DNA of 41,563 bases, taken from CALBTQ01 sp036743315. GTDB lineage: Bacteria > Lernaellota > Lernaellaia > Lernaellales > Lernaellaceae. This document shows positions 16,636 through 25,674 of the stretch, piece by piece. Position numbers and translations under genes: made by a program. The notes under the pieces were generated by a model, which saw nothing but the letters and a program-made list of their open reading frames with translations, did not search any database and was not told the DNA's origin. Within the stretch, counting starts at the first letter, position 1. Each line of letters begins with the position of its first letter. The DNA lies in the NCBI GenBank assembly GCA_036743315.1, contig DAINPV010000003.1, positions 1 through 41,563 on the forward strand, given 5' to 3'.

Positions 16636-17529
16636 TTGGACATCAAGCAATACATCGACGCCGGCGCCCATGCCGCCGAGCAACGCCTTCATGAACTGAC
16701 CGACGCCGATCCCGGCCCCTTCGCCCTGGTCAAGGAAGCGATGGCCTACTCGCTGTTTGCCGGCGGCAAACGCATCCGCCCGACACTGTGCGTGGCCGCC
16801 TGCGCGGCCGGCGGCGGCGACGAGGATCTCGCCCTCACCTACGGCTGCACGCTGGAGATGATCCATACCTACACGCTCATCCACGACGACCTGCCCGCCA
16901 TGGACAACGACGACCTGCGGCGCGGCAAACCCAGCAACCACATGGTCTACGGCGAAGCGCAGGCCCTGCTCGCCGGCTGCGGCTTGCTTACCTGGGCTTA
17001 CGAAATCATGGCCCGGCAGGCTGTCGACGGCAAAATCGACCCGGCGATCGCCGCGCGCATCGTCGCCGAAACCAGCCGCGCCATCGGCTGGACCGGCACC
17101 ATGGGCGGCCAGAGCCTCGACATGATCCTCACCGAGCGCGGCGACGCCTCCGTGGCCGACCTTGAATTGATGGAATACGCCAAGACCGCGCAACTGCTCA
17201 TCTGCGCCGTGCGCAACGGCGCTCTGGTCGCGCGCGCCGACGAAGCCGCGCTCGCCAAGCTGACCGTCTTCGGGGAAAAAATCGGCCTCGCCTTCCAGGT
17301 GGCCGACGACGTGCTCGACGTCGTCGCCGATCAGGAAAAGCTCGGCAAGCCGGTGGGTTCGGACAAGGCGCAAGGCAAAACGACCTACGTCGACCGCCTG
17401 GGCATCGACGGCTCGAAACAATTCCTCGCCGAATTGCTGGCCGCCGCGCTGGAATCCATCGCCGACTTCGACGACCGAGCCGACCCGCTGCGCGCCCTGG
17501 CCCGCTTCATCGTCGAACGCGCCTACTGA
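16636..17529 (+). CDS. ispA: Polyprenyl (farnesyl/geranylgeranyl) diphosphate synthase
   Basis: A 297-residue trans-prenyltransferase that condenses isopentenyl diphosphate with allylic diphosphates in isoprenoid synthesis. Motifs are FAGGKRIRPTL, the first Asp-rich motif LIHDDLPAMDNDDLRRG, KTAQLL, GLAFQVADDVLDV as the second Asp-rich motif and GKTTYVDRLG. Length fits IspA-type enzymes. Residues preceding the first Asp-rich motif (HTYTLIHDD) are those of short-chain enzymes, so farnesyl or geranylgeranyl diphosphate is the likely product. Start is TTG 16636 with AGGA nine bases ahead; no better codon exists nearby. Confidence 0.93.
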   Translation: MDIKQYIDAGAHAAEQRLHELTDADPGPFALVKEAMAYSLFAGGKRIRPTLCVAACAAGGGDEDLALTYGCTLEMIHTYTLIHDDLPAMDNDDLRRGKPSNHMVYGEAQALLAGCGLLTWAYEIMARQAVDGKIDPAIAARIVAETSRAIGWTGTMGGQSLDMILTERGDASVADLELMEYAKTAQLLICAVRNGALVARADEAALAKLTVFGEKIGLAFQVADDVLDVVADQEKLGKPVGSDKAQGKTTYVDRLGIDGSKQFLAELLAAALESIADFDDRADPLRALARFIVERAY

Positions 17530-17547
17530 TTTTTACCGCCGCCTCTT

Positions 17548-19188
17548 TCACTCCGCTGCGGCTCGCAGCGCGGCGAACATTGCGTCGGGTCGAATCACCT
17601 CATAACGCTCGTCCAGCGCGTCGATCTGCTCCTTGATGTACGTCGGCGACGTCACCCACGCGTTCACGCCGATGAACACGAACGTCGGCTCGTCCGGATA
17701 CAGAAATTCCTTCTCCACCGCCGCGTCCGCCAGAATTTCGGGAATCTGCTCGGGCCCGACCAGGTACACGTATCGGCTGCGCAGCACCGGCGCGCCGCCC
17801 GGCGTGATGTACCAGCCCTTGTCCGCGTTGGGCCAATAGTCGATGAACAGGCCCAGCAGGTCCAGCGTCTGCGCGTATTCATCGGCGATCTCGTTGGGCA
17901 AGGTCAGGTCGTCGTTGATCAACCACAGCGTGCGCATGTCGGCCAGTCGCAGATAGGTATCGGTCAGCCGGAGAAACTCGGTCAGGTCGCCCCACTGGTT
18001 CGGATACATGTACCCGATGCCCGACACCGGTCCGATGACCATGTTCCGCTCGTCGAGGCGATCATAAAAAAAGCCGATCACCGCCGGCGCCAGATCGACC
18101 AGCGAACACGAGATCTCCCAGCCCAGCGGAATCTCGCCGTATGCCGGATCGTCGAACCAATCGGCCGCCCAGCGGTTCATGTATGCCAGCGAATCGCCGT
18201 CCGAGTAGGCGAACGAAACGTAAATCTTGTTTTCCACCTCGCCGAACTCGACGATGTGTTCCTGCGTCAACGTCTCCGCCGTCAGCCCCGAATGCGCGCT
18301 GAGGTTGGAAACGTAATCGCTCGCCACATGAAACTTGCCGTAACGCGAAAACAGCATCACGCCCAACAGCTCGTCCAACGGCCAGCCGAGAATCGGAATG
18401 TCGCGCGGCGTGCCCGCCAGCACCGTTTCCAGCAGCGGCCGCTCGGCGTAATGGTGCGGGTCGAGTTGGAAGGTGAACACGTTGTGCGTCACCAGGTAAT
18501 CGCGCAGCGGATGCGCCGTGTCGTCGACGAACGCCAGCAGGCGCTGATTCGCCTGTGGCCACACCTCGGCGAACGCCCAGGTGTAAAGCGCCATGTTGTC
18601 GGCGAACCGCCCGCGCAGGTCCTCGCTCGCCGTCAGACCGCGCGCCTCCAGTTCCGCAATCAAATCCGGATGCGCGATCACCGCGTTGCGCAGCCCCGCC
18701 AGCGTCGTCGCGACGTTCACCGTCTGCGGCAGCTCTGGATCGTAGACGATAAAGCCGTCCACCTCGTCGCGAAAATGGTCGAACACCGCCCACGCGTCGC
18801 CGGCCGTTTCGCTGGTCACACCCCACTTGGCCTCCATCTCGACCAGCCAGCGCCCTTCCTCCTCGTGGGCCGGATCGTTCCACGGTGCGATCGACGGATG
18901 AAAATACAACCGCGGTTCCGTCTTCGCCAGCACGCCCTGCAGCGAGGCCATCATGATGCGCATCGGCGTTGACAGCGACTGTCCGTCGAGCACGATCAGA
19001 TGTTGCGGCGGCGGCGACTTGGGGAAAACCGACGGACCTTCGCCCCCCCGACGCTTCTCGCCGAGCGCGGCCGCCGCCGTCGCTTCCGGCGGCGCGCCCG
19101 CCACGGCCTTGGCTTTGCTCGCCGGCTTTTCGGGCAGGCAGGCGCACAACAGCGCCACGACGATCAACGCCCACCACCGGCGTTTCAT
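17548..19188 (-). CDS. GxGYxYP-family lipoprotein (putative glycoside hydrolase)
   Basis: A 546-residue lipoprotein. The signal peptide MKRRWWALIVVALLCAC has lipobox LCAC with the acylated Cys at residue 17. Then comes a Lys/Ala/Pro linker and two domains. The second carries GIGYMYP at residues 390-396, the diagnostic GxGYxYP motif. Other conserved-looking stretches are VSFAYSDGDSLAYMNRW, GWEISCSLVDLAPAV and FIGVNAWVTSP. The family is annotated as putative glycoside hydrolase. Activity has not been generally shown, to my knowledge. ATG 19188 overlaps the stop of the upstream Asp-rich lipoprotein (ATGA) and is preceded by GGGGGTG. A longer reading to 19989 enters a wrong frame of that gene and is rejected. 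The acidic residues in SDGD could be catalytic, which is inference. Confidence 0.88.
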   Translation of the reverse strand: MKRRWWALIVVALLCACLPEKPASKAKAVAGAPPEATAAAALGEKRRGGEGPSVFPKSPPPQHLIVLDGQSLSTPMRIMMASLQGVLAKTEPRLYFHPSIAPWNDPAHEEEGRWLVEMEAKWGVTSETAGDAWAVFDHFRDEVDGFIVYDPELPQTVNVATTLAGLRNAVIAHPDLIAELEARGLTASEDLRGRFADNMALYTWAFAEVWPQANQRLLAFVDDTAHPLRDYLVTHNVFTFQLDPHHYAERPLLETVLAGTPRDIPILGWPLDELLGVMLFSRYGKFHVASDYVSNLSAHSGLTAETLTQEHIVEFGEVENKIYVSFAYSDGDSLAYMNRWAADWFDDPAYGEIPLGWEISCSLVDLAPAVIGFFYDRLDERNMVIGPVSGIGYMYPNQWGDLTEFLRLTDTYLRLADMRTLWLINDDLTLPNEIADEYAQTLDLLGLFIDYWPNADKGWYITPGGAPVLRSRYVYLVGPEQIPEILADAAVEKEFLYPDEPTFVFIGVNAWVTSPTYIKEQIDALDERYEVIRPDAMFAALRAAAE

Positions 19189-21218
19189 GGCCGCACCCCC
19201 TTTCCCAACAGGACAAGCAGGCCCGACACGATCCGGTTCAGCGCGTCGGTCGGCTCCGTCCCCGCCAGGCCGCCCGTGTAGCTCAGCGTGCCGGCGAAGG
19301 TCGCTTCGGGAAAGAAAAAGTAATACGGCTGGTACGCGCCATCGGCCGCGAACGACAACGGTCCGAAGGCGTGCGCCGCGTCGACCAGCGTGTCGATTCC
19401 CGGATCCCATCTGCCGTTGGCGTTGTTGTCGACATAGCTTTCCGTCTCGTCGACCACGAAGGTGTAGAAATTCGGGCTGCCCAGATCCTCGTCCCACAGC
19501 GGCAACTGGTGGCGCAAGCCCGGGCTGTTGTCGAACATCGCCGTCAGGTACGCGCCGACCTGCGCGTCGCTCGGCAGGTAGTTGCCGCACAGCAGCCGCA
19601 ACAACAACGACAGGTCGGCCGGGCGGTCGTCCGCCACGCCGTCGCCGATGCTGTAGGTGTCGCCCGCCTGCGCCGTCTCGGTCAGATCGCCCGCGACGGT
19701 CACCGTCGTCGCCGTGTTGTCCACAATCGGATACAGCAACAGCAGATCGTACTGCGCCGCCTGCTCGACGTTCGGGTTGAGCACCGCGCCCGCCAGCGCC
19801 CCCGGCGTCCAGGCGGCCGTCGCATCGGTCAACGTCGTCGCGGTCAATTCCGTCGACGCGCCCAGTGCCGTGTCGTTGTCGTAACCGTCCGCGTCGTTTT
19901 CCTCCGGCGGATACGTGCCGGCCAACGAGCGGTTGAACTCCGTCACCAGCGGATCGAGCGCCAACAACTCCAGCAGATCCAGCAACCATCCCACGCCGCC
20001 CTCGGCCAGCGATTGCCCGTTCACCTCGACATTCACCGCAAAGCGCCCGTTTTCATAGCGCAGGATATCGTCCGTTTGATCGTCGCTTTCGCCGCGCAGG
20101 GCGTCCAGCAGATCGTCGCCGGTTTCGGCCGGATCGACGAAATCGTCGGCCGGATTCAACGGAGTGTCGTTGTCGTCCAGCCAATAATAGCCGTCGCCGT
20201 CGTTGTCGTCGGTCAGCGCCGCCAGCGTCGCGGCGAAATCGGCCTTCGCCCCGGCCAGTAACGTCGGCCCGTCGATGCCCGGTCCGGCGCTCGGATCGTG
20301 CACGGTCAGAAAATCCGGAAACTGGTCGCACAGATCCAACAGCACCGTCAGGTCGCCCGAAGACAGCAGGTTCAACCACGTGTCGATGTTCGGCGCACCC
20401 GTGTCGATGTCGTTGGCCGCCAGCATCCGCAACACGCCGCGCGCCCCATGGTACGCCGCGCCCAGCAGCGCCGCCTCGCCGTTGTCGTGTTCGCCCTCCT
20501 CTTCGACCGACTCGGCGGGAATCTTCACCGCATGCCCGAACAGCATGATTTTGATTTGCGGCAACCCATAGCTCCACGTCGCCGCCCGCGCCGCGTCGAT
20601 CCCGGTGATCGCCCGATCCAACTGCGGCAGAATGATTTCCAGCAAGTACACGGTGATCAGATCGGTCGGCAGGTCGTCCGGGTCCTCCATACCCAGTGCG
20701 TCGAGCATCGCCTCCTCGATTTCCTCGGCGGTCAGTAGATCGTCCAGAAACGCCGCCGCAATCGCCAGCGGCAAGGTCAGCAACGTCAACGCTTCGCCGT
20801 AACGACAGCGCTCGATATCCTCCGCCTCGACCGGTCCGTCATTGTCCGGATGGTCGTCCTCCAGCTTGTCCCGCGCGCTGCGGAAATAGACCAGCGCGTT
20901 GGAAAAATTGGCCGCCGCGATTTCCCTTTCGGCCCAGCGCATGTCCTCCCAGGCCGTATCCTCCGTGGCGACGTCGTCGTCGACGCTGTCATCATCGGTC
21001 GTGTCGTCGTCGGCGCTGTCGTCGTCGGTGTCGCTGTCGTCATCGTCGTCGGCGCTGTCGTCGTCGAGTTCGCCCTCCTCGGGGGACGTATCGTCGTCAT
21101 TGCAACCCGGGCCGTCATTAAAATCCATGTCGAAATCCATCTCGCAGTCGCAACCGCACACCGCCGCCAGCCACACCGCCAGCCAACACGCGGCCAAAAA
21201 AATCCCCGGTGCACGCAT
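19185..21218 (-). CDS. Asp-rich lipoprotein with TPR-like N-terminus
   Basis: A 677-residue lipoprotein. ATG 21218 is preferred over 21242 because GGGAGA lies before it. The signal then starts MRAPGIFLAACWLAVWLAA and ends in CGC. About 60 mature residues are largely Asp with Ser and Thr. A TPR-like helix pair follows (AEREIAAANFSNALVYFRSA), then an all-helical region and Asp-loop segments similar to EF-hand or dockerin calcium sites (DDNDGDGYYWLDDND, then DNNANGRWDPGID near residue 600). Around residues 490-550 a repeat reads LTDATAAWTPGALAG, then DNTATTVTVAGDL, a motif common in exported proteins. The stop overlaps the GxGYxYP start, so both lipoproteins are made together. Function unknown. 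Confidence 0.82.
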   Translation of the reverse strand: MRAPGIFLAACWLAVWLAAVCGCDCEMDFDMDFNDGPGCNDDDTSPEEGELDDDSADDDDDSDTDDDSADDDTTDDDSVDDDVATEDTAWEDMRWAEREIAAANFSNALVYFRSARDKLEDDHPDNDGPVEAEDIERCRYGEALTLLTLPLAIAAAFLDDLLTAEEIEEAMLDALGMEDPDDLPTDLITVYLLEIILPQLDRAITGIDAARAATWSYGLPQIKIMLFGHAVKIPAESVEEEGEHDNGEAALLGAAYHGARGVLRMLAANDIDTGAPNIDTWLNLLSSGDLTVLLDLCDQFPDFLTVHDPSAGPGIDGPTLLAGAKADFAATLAALTDDNDGDGYYWLDDNDTPLNPADDFVDPAETGDDLLDALRGESDDQTDDILRYENGRFAVNVEVNGQSLAEGGVGWLLDLLELLALDPLVTEFNRSLAGTYPPEENDADGYDNDTALGASTELTATTLTDATAAWTPGALAGAVLNPNVEQAAQYDLLLLYPIVDNTATTVTVAGDLTETAQAGDTYSIGDGVADDRPADLSLLLRLLCGNYLPSDAQVGAYLTAMFDNSPGLRHQLPLWDEDLGSPNFYTFVVDETESYVDNNANGRWDPGIDTLVDAAHAFGPLSFAADGAYQPYYFFFPEATFAGTLSYTGGLAGTEPTDALNRIVSGLLVLLGKGVRP
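20970..21090 (-). repeat. Asp/Ser/Thr codon tract in lipoprotein linker
   Basis: A tandem run of Asp codons with Ser, Ala and Thr interruptions (DDDSADDDDDSDTDDD and similar) just after the acylated Cys. It is parallel in composition to the tail tract of the PKD protein at 256-430. Confidence 0.8.
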
Positions 21219-21275
21219 CGGTTGTTCTCCCTGTCGGATCATGGCGTCTTTTCCTGTCTGCGGATCTTTTCCGCG

Positions 21276-22439
21276 TTAGAGCTTGCGCAACGCCTCGTCG
21301 ATGTTCGCCAGCGCTTGATTGATCTTCTCCCGGCTCGCCGCGTACGACAAGCGCAGGTAGCCCTCGCCGAATTTGCCGAACGCCGTGCCCGAGAGACAAG
21401 CCACGCCCGCTTCGTTGAGCAGGTAGTTCTCCAACCACGCACTGGACTTGCCCGTGCCCTTGATGTTTGGGAACACATAAAACGCGCCCTTGGGCTTGAG
21501 GCAACTGACGCCCTCGATCTCATTGAGCCCCGTCACGATCGCGTCGCGCCGCTCGCGAAACGCCGCGACCATCGCTTTAACCTCGTCCTGCGGGCCGTCC
21601 AGCGCCGCCAGGCAGGCGCGCTGGCTGAAGGTCGAAGTGCACGAGTTGCAATTGATCGCCAGCCGCGTGATGTGCTCGGCCAAGCGCGGCGGCATAATCC
21701 CGTACCCCAGCCGCCAGCCGGTCATCGCGTAGGTTTTGGAAAAGCCGTCGAGAATGATCGTCTGCTCACACATGCCCGGGAGCGACGCGATCGACTGGAA
21801 CGTCCCCTCGTACTGCATCGCGTTGTACACCTCGTCGGCCAGCACCCACACGCCGTGGCGCTTGGCCGCCTCGGCCACCACCTCCAGATCGTGTCGGCTC
21901 AACGCGCCGCCGGTCGGATTCTGCGGACTGTTGAGAATGATCAATTTCGTGCGCGGCGAAATCAGCTCGACCAGTTCCTCCGGATCGAAGGAAAAACCCT
22001 TCTCCTCGCGCAGCGGCAGCGGCACCGGCTTGGCCCCGACGAATTTGATCACGCTTTCGTAAATCGGGAAGCCCGGGTTCGGATAGATCACCTCGTCGCC
22101 TTCGCCCGCCGTCGCCAGAATGACGAAAAACATGATCGGCTTGGCCCCCGGCGTCACCACCACCATCTCCGGCGCCAGCTCAAGGCCGCGCAGCGCGCCG
22201 GATTTCTCCGCGATCATTTGGCGCAACTCGGGCAGCCCCGCCGCCGGGCCGTAGTGCGTGTAGCCCTCGTCCAGCGCGCGCTTGGCGGCTTCGCGAATGT
22301 GCGCCGGGGTGTCGAAATCGGGCTCGCCGATTTCCAGGTGGATGATCGATCGCCCCTGCGCCTCGAGCGCGCGGGCCTTGGCTAGCATCTCGAACGCCGT
22401 CTCGGTGCCCAGACGGCTCATCCGTTGCGCCAACAGCAT
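21276..22439 (-). CDS. Class I/II PLP-dependent aminotransferase
   Basis: A 387-residue cytosolic fold-type I aminotransferase. Motifs are IIHLEIGEPDFDTP, YGPAAGLPELRQMIAE, the substrate-binding NSPQNPTGG, VLADEVYNAM with the PLP-pyridine Asp, and the Schiff-base Lys in DGFSKTYAMTGWRLGY, which also holds the phosphate-binding Arg. The C-terminal YLRLSYAASREKINQAL carries the carboxylate-binding Arg region. It is closest in style to the aspartate aminotransferase Ib group, but amino-acid preference cannot be fixed. GGGAGGG precedes ATG 22439. It lies 61 bases after the transketolase genes. Confidence 0.92.
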   Translation of the reverse strand: MLLAQRMSRLGTETAFEMLAKARALEAQGRSIIHLEIGEPDFDTPAHIREAAKRALDEGYTHYGPAAGLPELRQMIAEKSGALRGLELAPEMVVVTPGAKPIMFFVILATAGEGDEVIYPNPGFPIYESVIKFVGAKPVPLPLREEKGFSFDPEELVELISPRTKLIILNSPQNPTGGALSRHDLEVVAEAAKRHGVWVLADEVYNAMQYEGTFQSIASLPGMCEQTIILDGFSKTYAMTGWRLGYGIMPPRLAEHITRLAINCNSCTSTFSQRACLAALDGPQDEVKAMVAAFRERRDAIVTGLNEIEGVSCLKPKGAFYVFPNIKGTGKSSAWLENYLLNEAGVACLSGTAFGKFGEGYLRLSYAASREKINQALANIDEALRKL

Positions 22440-22500
22440 CTTGACCCTCCCACAATTTGCCAGGCGTTACGAAATGGTATCGTTATTTATTTTTAAACGT

Positions 22501-23454
22501 CTATTTCTTCGCCGCTTGCATGACCTCCCGCGCGGCCGCGACGATGAACGGTGCGCTCAAGCCGAATTCCGCGAACAGTTCATCCGGTTGTCCCGATTCC
22601 CCGAAGCGATCCTGCACGCCGATGAACCGCAACGGCGTCGGTCGCCGTTTCGCCAGCAGCTCGGCGATCGCGCCGCCGAAGCCGCCGGTGACCTGATGTT
22701 CCTCGCAGGTCACCGCGCATCCGCACTGCGCGACGGCGGCCAGCACCGCTTCCTCGTCCAGCGGCTTGATCGTGTGCACGTTGAGCACCAGCGCGTTTAC
22801 GCCCTCGCCGGCCAGCGCCTCGGCTGCCGCCAGCGCGTGGTAGACCATGTGCCCGGTGGCGAGCAGCGCGACGTCGTTTCCTTCGCGCCGCAACGCCGCC
22901 TTGCCGATCTCGAACGGCGTCTCCGGCGTGGTGATGATCGGCACGGCCTCGCGCCCGAAACGCAGGTACACCGGCCCGGCGATCTGCGCCGCCGCCAGCG
23001 TCGCCTGGTACGATTCGTGATAATCGCAGGGCGACAGCACGGTCATGTTCGGCAGCACGCGCATGATGGAGATCTCCTCCAGCGCCTGGTGCGTCGCGCC
23101 GTCCGGCCCGACCGACACCCCGCCGTGCATGCCGCCGATCTTCACGTTCAGTTTCGAATAGCAGATGGTCGTACGGATCTGGTCCCACGCGCGCCCGGCG
23201 ACGAACACCCCGTAGGTCGAGACGAACGGTACCTTGCCCAGCAGGCTCATCCCCGCCGCCATGCCCAGCATGTTCTGCTCGGCGATGCCCGCGTCGAAAA
23301 ACCGCGTCGGAAACTTTTCCGCGAACCAATCGGTGGTCGTCGACTTGGCCAGGTCGGCATCGAAGACCACCACCCGCGGATCGGTCTCGCCCAACGTGAG
23401 CAACCCGTCGCCGTAGCCCATGCGCGTCGGCTTCTTGCCGTATGTCTGCACCAT
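22501..23454 (-). CDS. Transketolase, C-terminal subunit
   Basis: A 317-residue subunit holding the pyrimidine-binding and C-terminal domains of a split transketolase. It has a strand-led start (RMGYGDGLLTLGETDPRVVV), the catalytic-Glu region FFDAGIAEQNMLGMAAGMSL, GGMHGGVSVGPDGATHQALE and NMTVLSPCDYHE, then a Rossmann-like C-terminal domain with VLNVHTIKPLDEEAV and VTCEEHQVTGGFGGAIAELL. It pairs with the N-terminal subunit encoded just upstream. The start follows that stop after 3 bases with GGAGGA in the overlap. Transketolase moves two-carbon units in the pentose phosphate pathway. DXS and pyruvate dehydrogenase beta-like enzymes share this fold, but the pair organisation favours transketolase. 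Confidence 0.92.
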   Translation of the reverse strand: MVQTYGKKPTRMGYGDGLLTLGETDPRVVVFDADLAKSTTTDWFAEKFPTRFFDAGIAEQNMLGMAAGMSLLGKVPFVSTYGVFVAGRAWDQIRTTICYSKLNVKIGGMHGGVSVGPDGATHQALEEISIMRVLPNMTVLSPCDYHESYQATLAAAQIAGPVYLRFGREAVPIITTPETPFEIGKAALRREGNDVALLATGHMVYHALAAAEALAGEGVNALVLNVHTIKPLDEEAVLAAVAQCGCAVTCEEHQVTGGFGGAIAELLAKRRPTPLRFIGVQDRFGESGQPDELFAEFGLSAPFIVAAAREVMQAAKK

Positions 23455-23457
23455 CGC

Positions 23458-24276
23458 TCATTCCTCCGGGTCGGCCAGCTCGCGCATTGCCTGCGCGTAC
23501 TGTTCGTCGTTGGGGGCCTTGCCGTGCCAGCCGGCGACGTTCTCCATAAACGAAACGCCCTTGCCCTTGATCGTCCGCCCGATGATCGCCGTCGGCTTGC
23601 CGTCACGGCGCGGGAAATCGTCCAGCGCCGCGACCAGCGCGCCCATGTCGTGACCGTCCACGCCGACCGCCTCCCAGCGGAACGCGCGCAGCTTGTCGGC
23701 CAGCGGCGCGATGCCCATCACCTGCTCCACGTCGCCGTCGATCTGCAGGTTGTTGTAATCGATGAAGGTCAGCAGGTTGTCCAGCTTGTAATGGCCCGCC
23801 GCCATCAGCGCTTCCCAGATCTGCCCCTCCTGCAACTCGCCGTCGCCGTTGACGCAATAGAACAGATTCGGCCGCCCGTCGAGCTTCGCGGCCATCGCCA
23901 TGCCCACCGCCACCGACAGCCCCTGACCCAGGCTTCCCGTGCCGACCTCGACCCCCGGCGTGCACATGCACGGATGCCCCTGCAAGTGCGAGCCCAGCCG
24001 CCGCAGACTGGTGAGATCATCCACGGGAAAATAACCGCTGCGCGCCAGCGCCGCGTACAGCACCGGCGCCACGTGCCCCTTCGAGAAGATTACCCGGTCG
24101 CGATCCTCCCAGCACGGATCCTCCGGCCGATGCCGCAATTTGTGGAAATACAGCGCGGTGACGAAATCCGCGCTCGACAGACTGCCGCCCGGATGGCCCG
24201 AACCGGCGGCGTGGGTCATCGTCACGATGTCGCGACGGATTTGCCGCGCCATGCGCACCAGATCGCCCAGTTCCAT
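23458..24276 (-). CDS. Transketolase, N-terminal subunit
   Basis: A 272-residue thiamine-diphosphate-binding subunit. It has MTHAAGSGHPGGSLSSADF at residues about 18-36, RDRVIFSKGHVAPVLYAAL, GSLGQGLSVAVGMA, and the ThDP motif GDGELQEGQIWEAL ending NNLQIDG. Full-length transketolases have about 650 residues. Here the two halves are separate genes, as is common in archaea, Firmicutes and some other bacteria. The first gene of the operon starts at ATG 24276 with GGAGGGGGG directly upstream. A promoter candidate lies 65-92 bases before it. Confidence 0.93.
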   Translation of the reverse strand: MELGDLVRMARQIRRDIVTMTHAAGSGHPGGSLSSADFVTALYFHKLRHRPEDPCWEDRDRVIFSKGHVAPVLYAALARSGYFPVDDLTSLRRLGSHLQGHPCMCTPGVEVGTGSLGQGLSVAVGMAMAAKLDGRPNLFYCVNGDGELQEGQIWEALMAAGHYKLDNLLTFIDYNNLQIDGDVEQVMGIAPLADKLRAFRWEAVGVDGHDMGALVAALDDFPRRDGKPTAIIGRTIKGKGVSFMENVAGWHGKAPNDEQYAQAMRELADPEE

Positions 24277-24340
24277 CCCCCCTCCTGACTCCCCCGCCGG
24301 GGATCTTCATGGTGGCGGATCGCTTGTGGTTGATGAATCG

Positions 24341-24368
24341 ATCTTACCAAGCCCGCTTGCTCGGTCAA
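24341..24368 (-). promoter_or_regulatory. Sigma70-type promoter of the transketolase operon
   Basis: Minus-strand TTGACC (24363-24368), 16-base spacer, TAAGAT (24341-24346). It lies in the 186-bp space between divergent operons. Five of six and four of six bases match the consensus. The remaining space towards the TPR gene shows no clear promoter. Confidence 0.5.
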
Positions 24369-24462
24369 CCACCTCGCCCGCGCGAATGGTCCGCGCGTTT
24401 GAGCCCTTGACGGCGCGGCGGAAATAAGGTTAGTTCGTGCACCGCACGAGGTGAAATGACCA

Positions 24463-25644
24463 ATGGACCCGGAATTGCGCCGACTTTATCTGCAAGACCT
24501 GGAGGAAATCGAGGAGGAACTCCGCGAATTCGGCCCCAGCACCGATCTGCTGCTGGAAAAGGCCGAAATTCTCGATTTTCTCGGCGAGCAGGACCGCGCC
24601 TTGCAGGTGCTGCGCGAAGCCCTGTCCACCGAACCCGACAATCCCGACCTGTGGAACAACCTCGGCGTCGTCTACAAAAACATGGGCGAATACGAGGAAG
24701 CTTTCGAGGCGCTGATGAAATCGCAGCGCTTGGAGCCCAACCGCCCGGTGACCCTTAAAAACATCGGCGACGTGCTGTTTTTCATGTACCGCGACGACGA
24801 AGCGCGTCTGTGGTACGAACGCGCGTTGCGCAGCGACCATAACGACCCCTGGGCGCTGACCGGCAAGGCGCAGATCCTGGTCACCAAGCACCAGTACGAA
24901 TCGGGCCTCGAGCTGTTCGACCGCGCGCTGGCCATCGACCCCGAATACGCGTGGGCCTACGGCGGCCAGGGCATGGCGCTGCTGGGCTTGAACCGCTACG
25001 AAGAGGCCATCGACTCTTTCGACAACGCCATCGAACTCGATCCCGAGTGGGATCATCCCCATTGCGGGAAGGGCGACGCCCTGCACCGCCTCGGCCGGCT
25101 CAAAGAAGCCGAGGCTGAATACCGCACCGCGTTGCGCCTGGACGAACTCGATCCGCTCAAGTGGCAGGACCTGGGCAACGTCCTGCTCGACATGAGCCGC
25201 TACCGCGACAGCCTGCGCGCCTTCCGCCGCGCCGCGCACATCGATCACACGCTCGTGCGTGCCCACAGCGGCATGGCCCACGCGCTGGACATGCTCGGCC
25301 GATCGCAGGAAGCCCTTGCCGAATACGAGATCGCCCTTTCCTTCGACGACCAGGACCCCTCGATCTGGAACAACCGCGCGGTGCTCCTGGCCGAGGGCAT
25401 GAAAAATTTCGACGAGGCGCTCGTCAGTTACCAGAAGGCTCTGGCGCTCGATCCCGAATACCACCTGGCCCGCTTCAATCTCGCCCAATTGCTCGCTAAA
25501 ATGGACCGACCCGAACGGGCGCGCGAAGAATTGCGGCGCGTGGAGCAAATCCTCGCCGAACAGGGATCGGAGGCGATTCCGGAATTGCGCGAGGAAGACC
25601 TGGAGTGGATTCGCACCTCGCTGCACAAGCCCGTCGACCGCTGA
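24463..25644 (+). CDS. Tetratricopeptide repeat protein
   Basis: A 393-residue cytosolic protein made almost wholly of TPR units, each about 34 residues. Units can be seen as ALSTEPDNPDLWNNLGVVYK, ALAIDPEYAWAYGGQGMALL, AIELDPEWDHPHCGKGDALH, ALRLDELDPLKWQDLGNVLL, then RAHIDHTLVRAHSGMAHALD-like units and ALALDPEYHLARFNLAQLLA. At least ten are present. The N-terminus (LYLQDLEEIEEELREF) and C-terminus are acidic helices. There is no signal peptide or enzyme domain. The product is a protein-binding scaffold and its partner is not apparent. The next gene follows after 30 bases. Confidence 0.9.
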   Translation: MDPELRRLYLQDLEEIEEELREFGPSTDLLLEKAEILDFLGEQDRALQVLREALSTEPDNPDLWNNLGVVYKNMGEYEEAFEALMKSQRLEPNRPVTLKNIGDVLFFMYRDDEARLWYERALRSDHNDPWALTGKAQILVTKHQYESGLELFDRALAIDPEYAWAYGGQGMALLGLNRYEEAIDSFDNAIELDPEWDHPHCGKGDALHRLGRLKEAEAEYRTALRLDELDPLKWQDLGNVLLDMSRYRDSLRAFRRAAHIDHTLVRAHSGMAHALDMLGRSQEALAEYEIALSFDDQDPSIWNNRAVLLAEGMKNFDEALVSYQKALALDPEYHLARFNLAQLLAKMDRPERAREELRRVEQILAEQGSEAIPELREEDLEWIRTSLHKPVDR

Positions 25645-25674
25645 ACCGTACTATTTGCCGAAAGCGAGCCGCGC

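Noticed and set aside
19189..19989. N-terminal extension of the GxGYxYP gene to 19989
   Set aside because: The extension is a wrong frame of the upstream lipoprotein. The lipoprotein signal begins at 19188 with its own ribosome site.
24369..24462. Plus-strand promoter for the TPR gene (TTGACG near 24407)
   Set aside because: The hexamer 17 bases downstream (TTAGTT) is poor. I could not support a -10.
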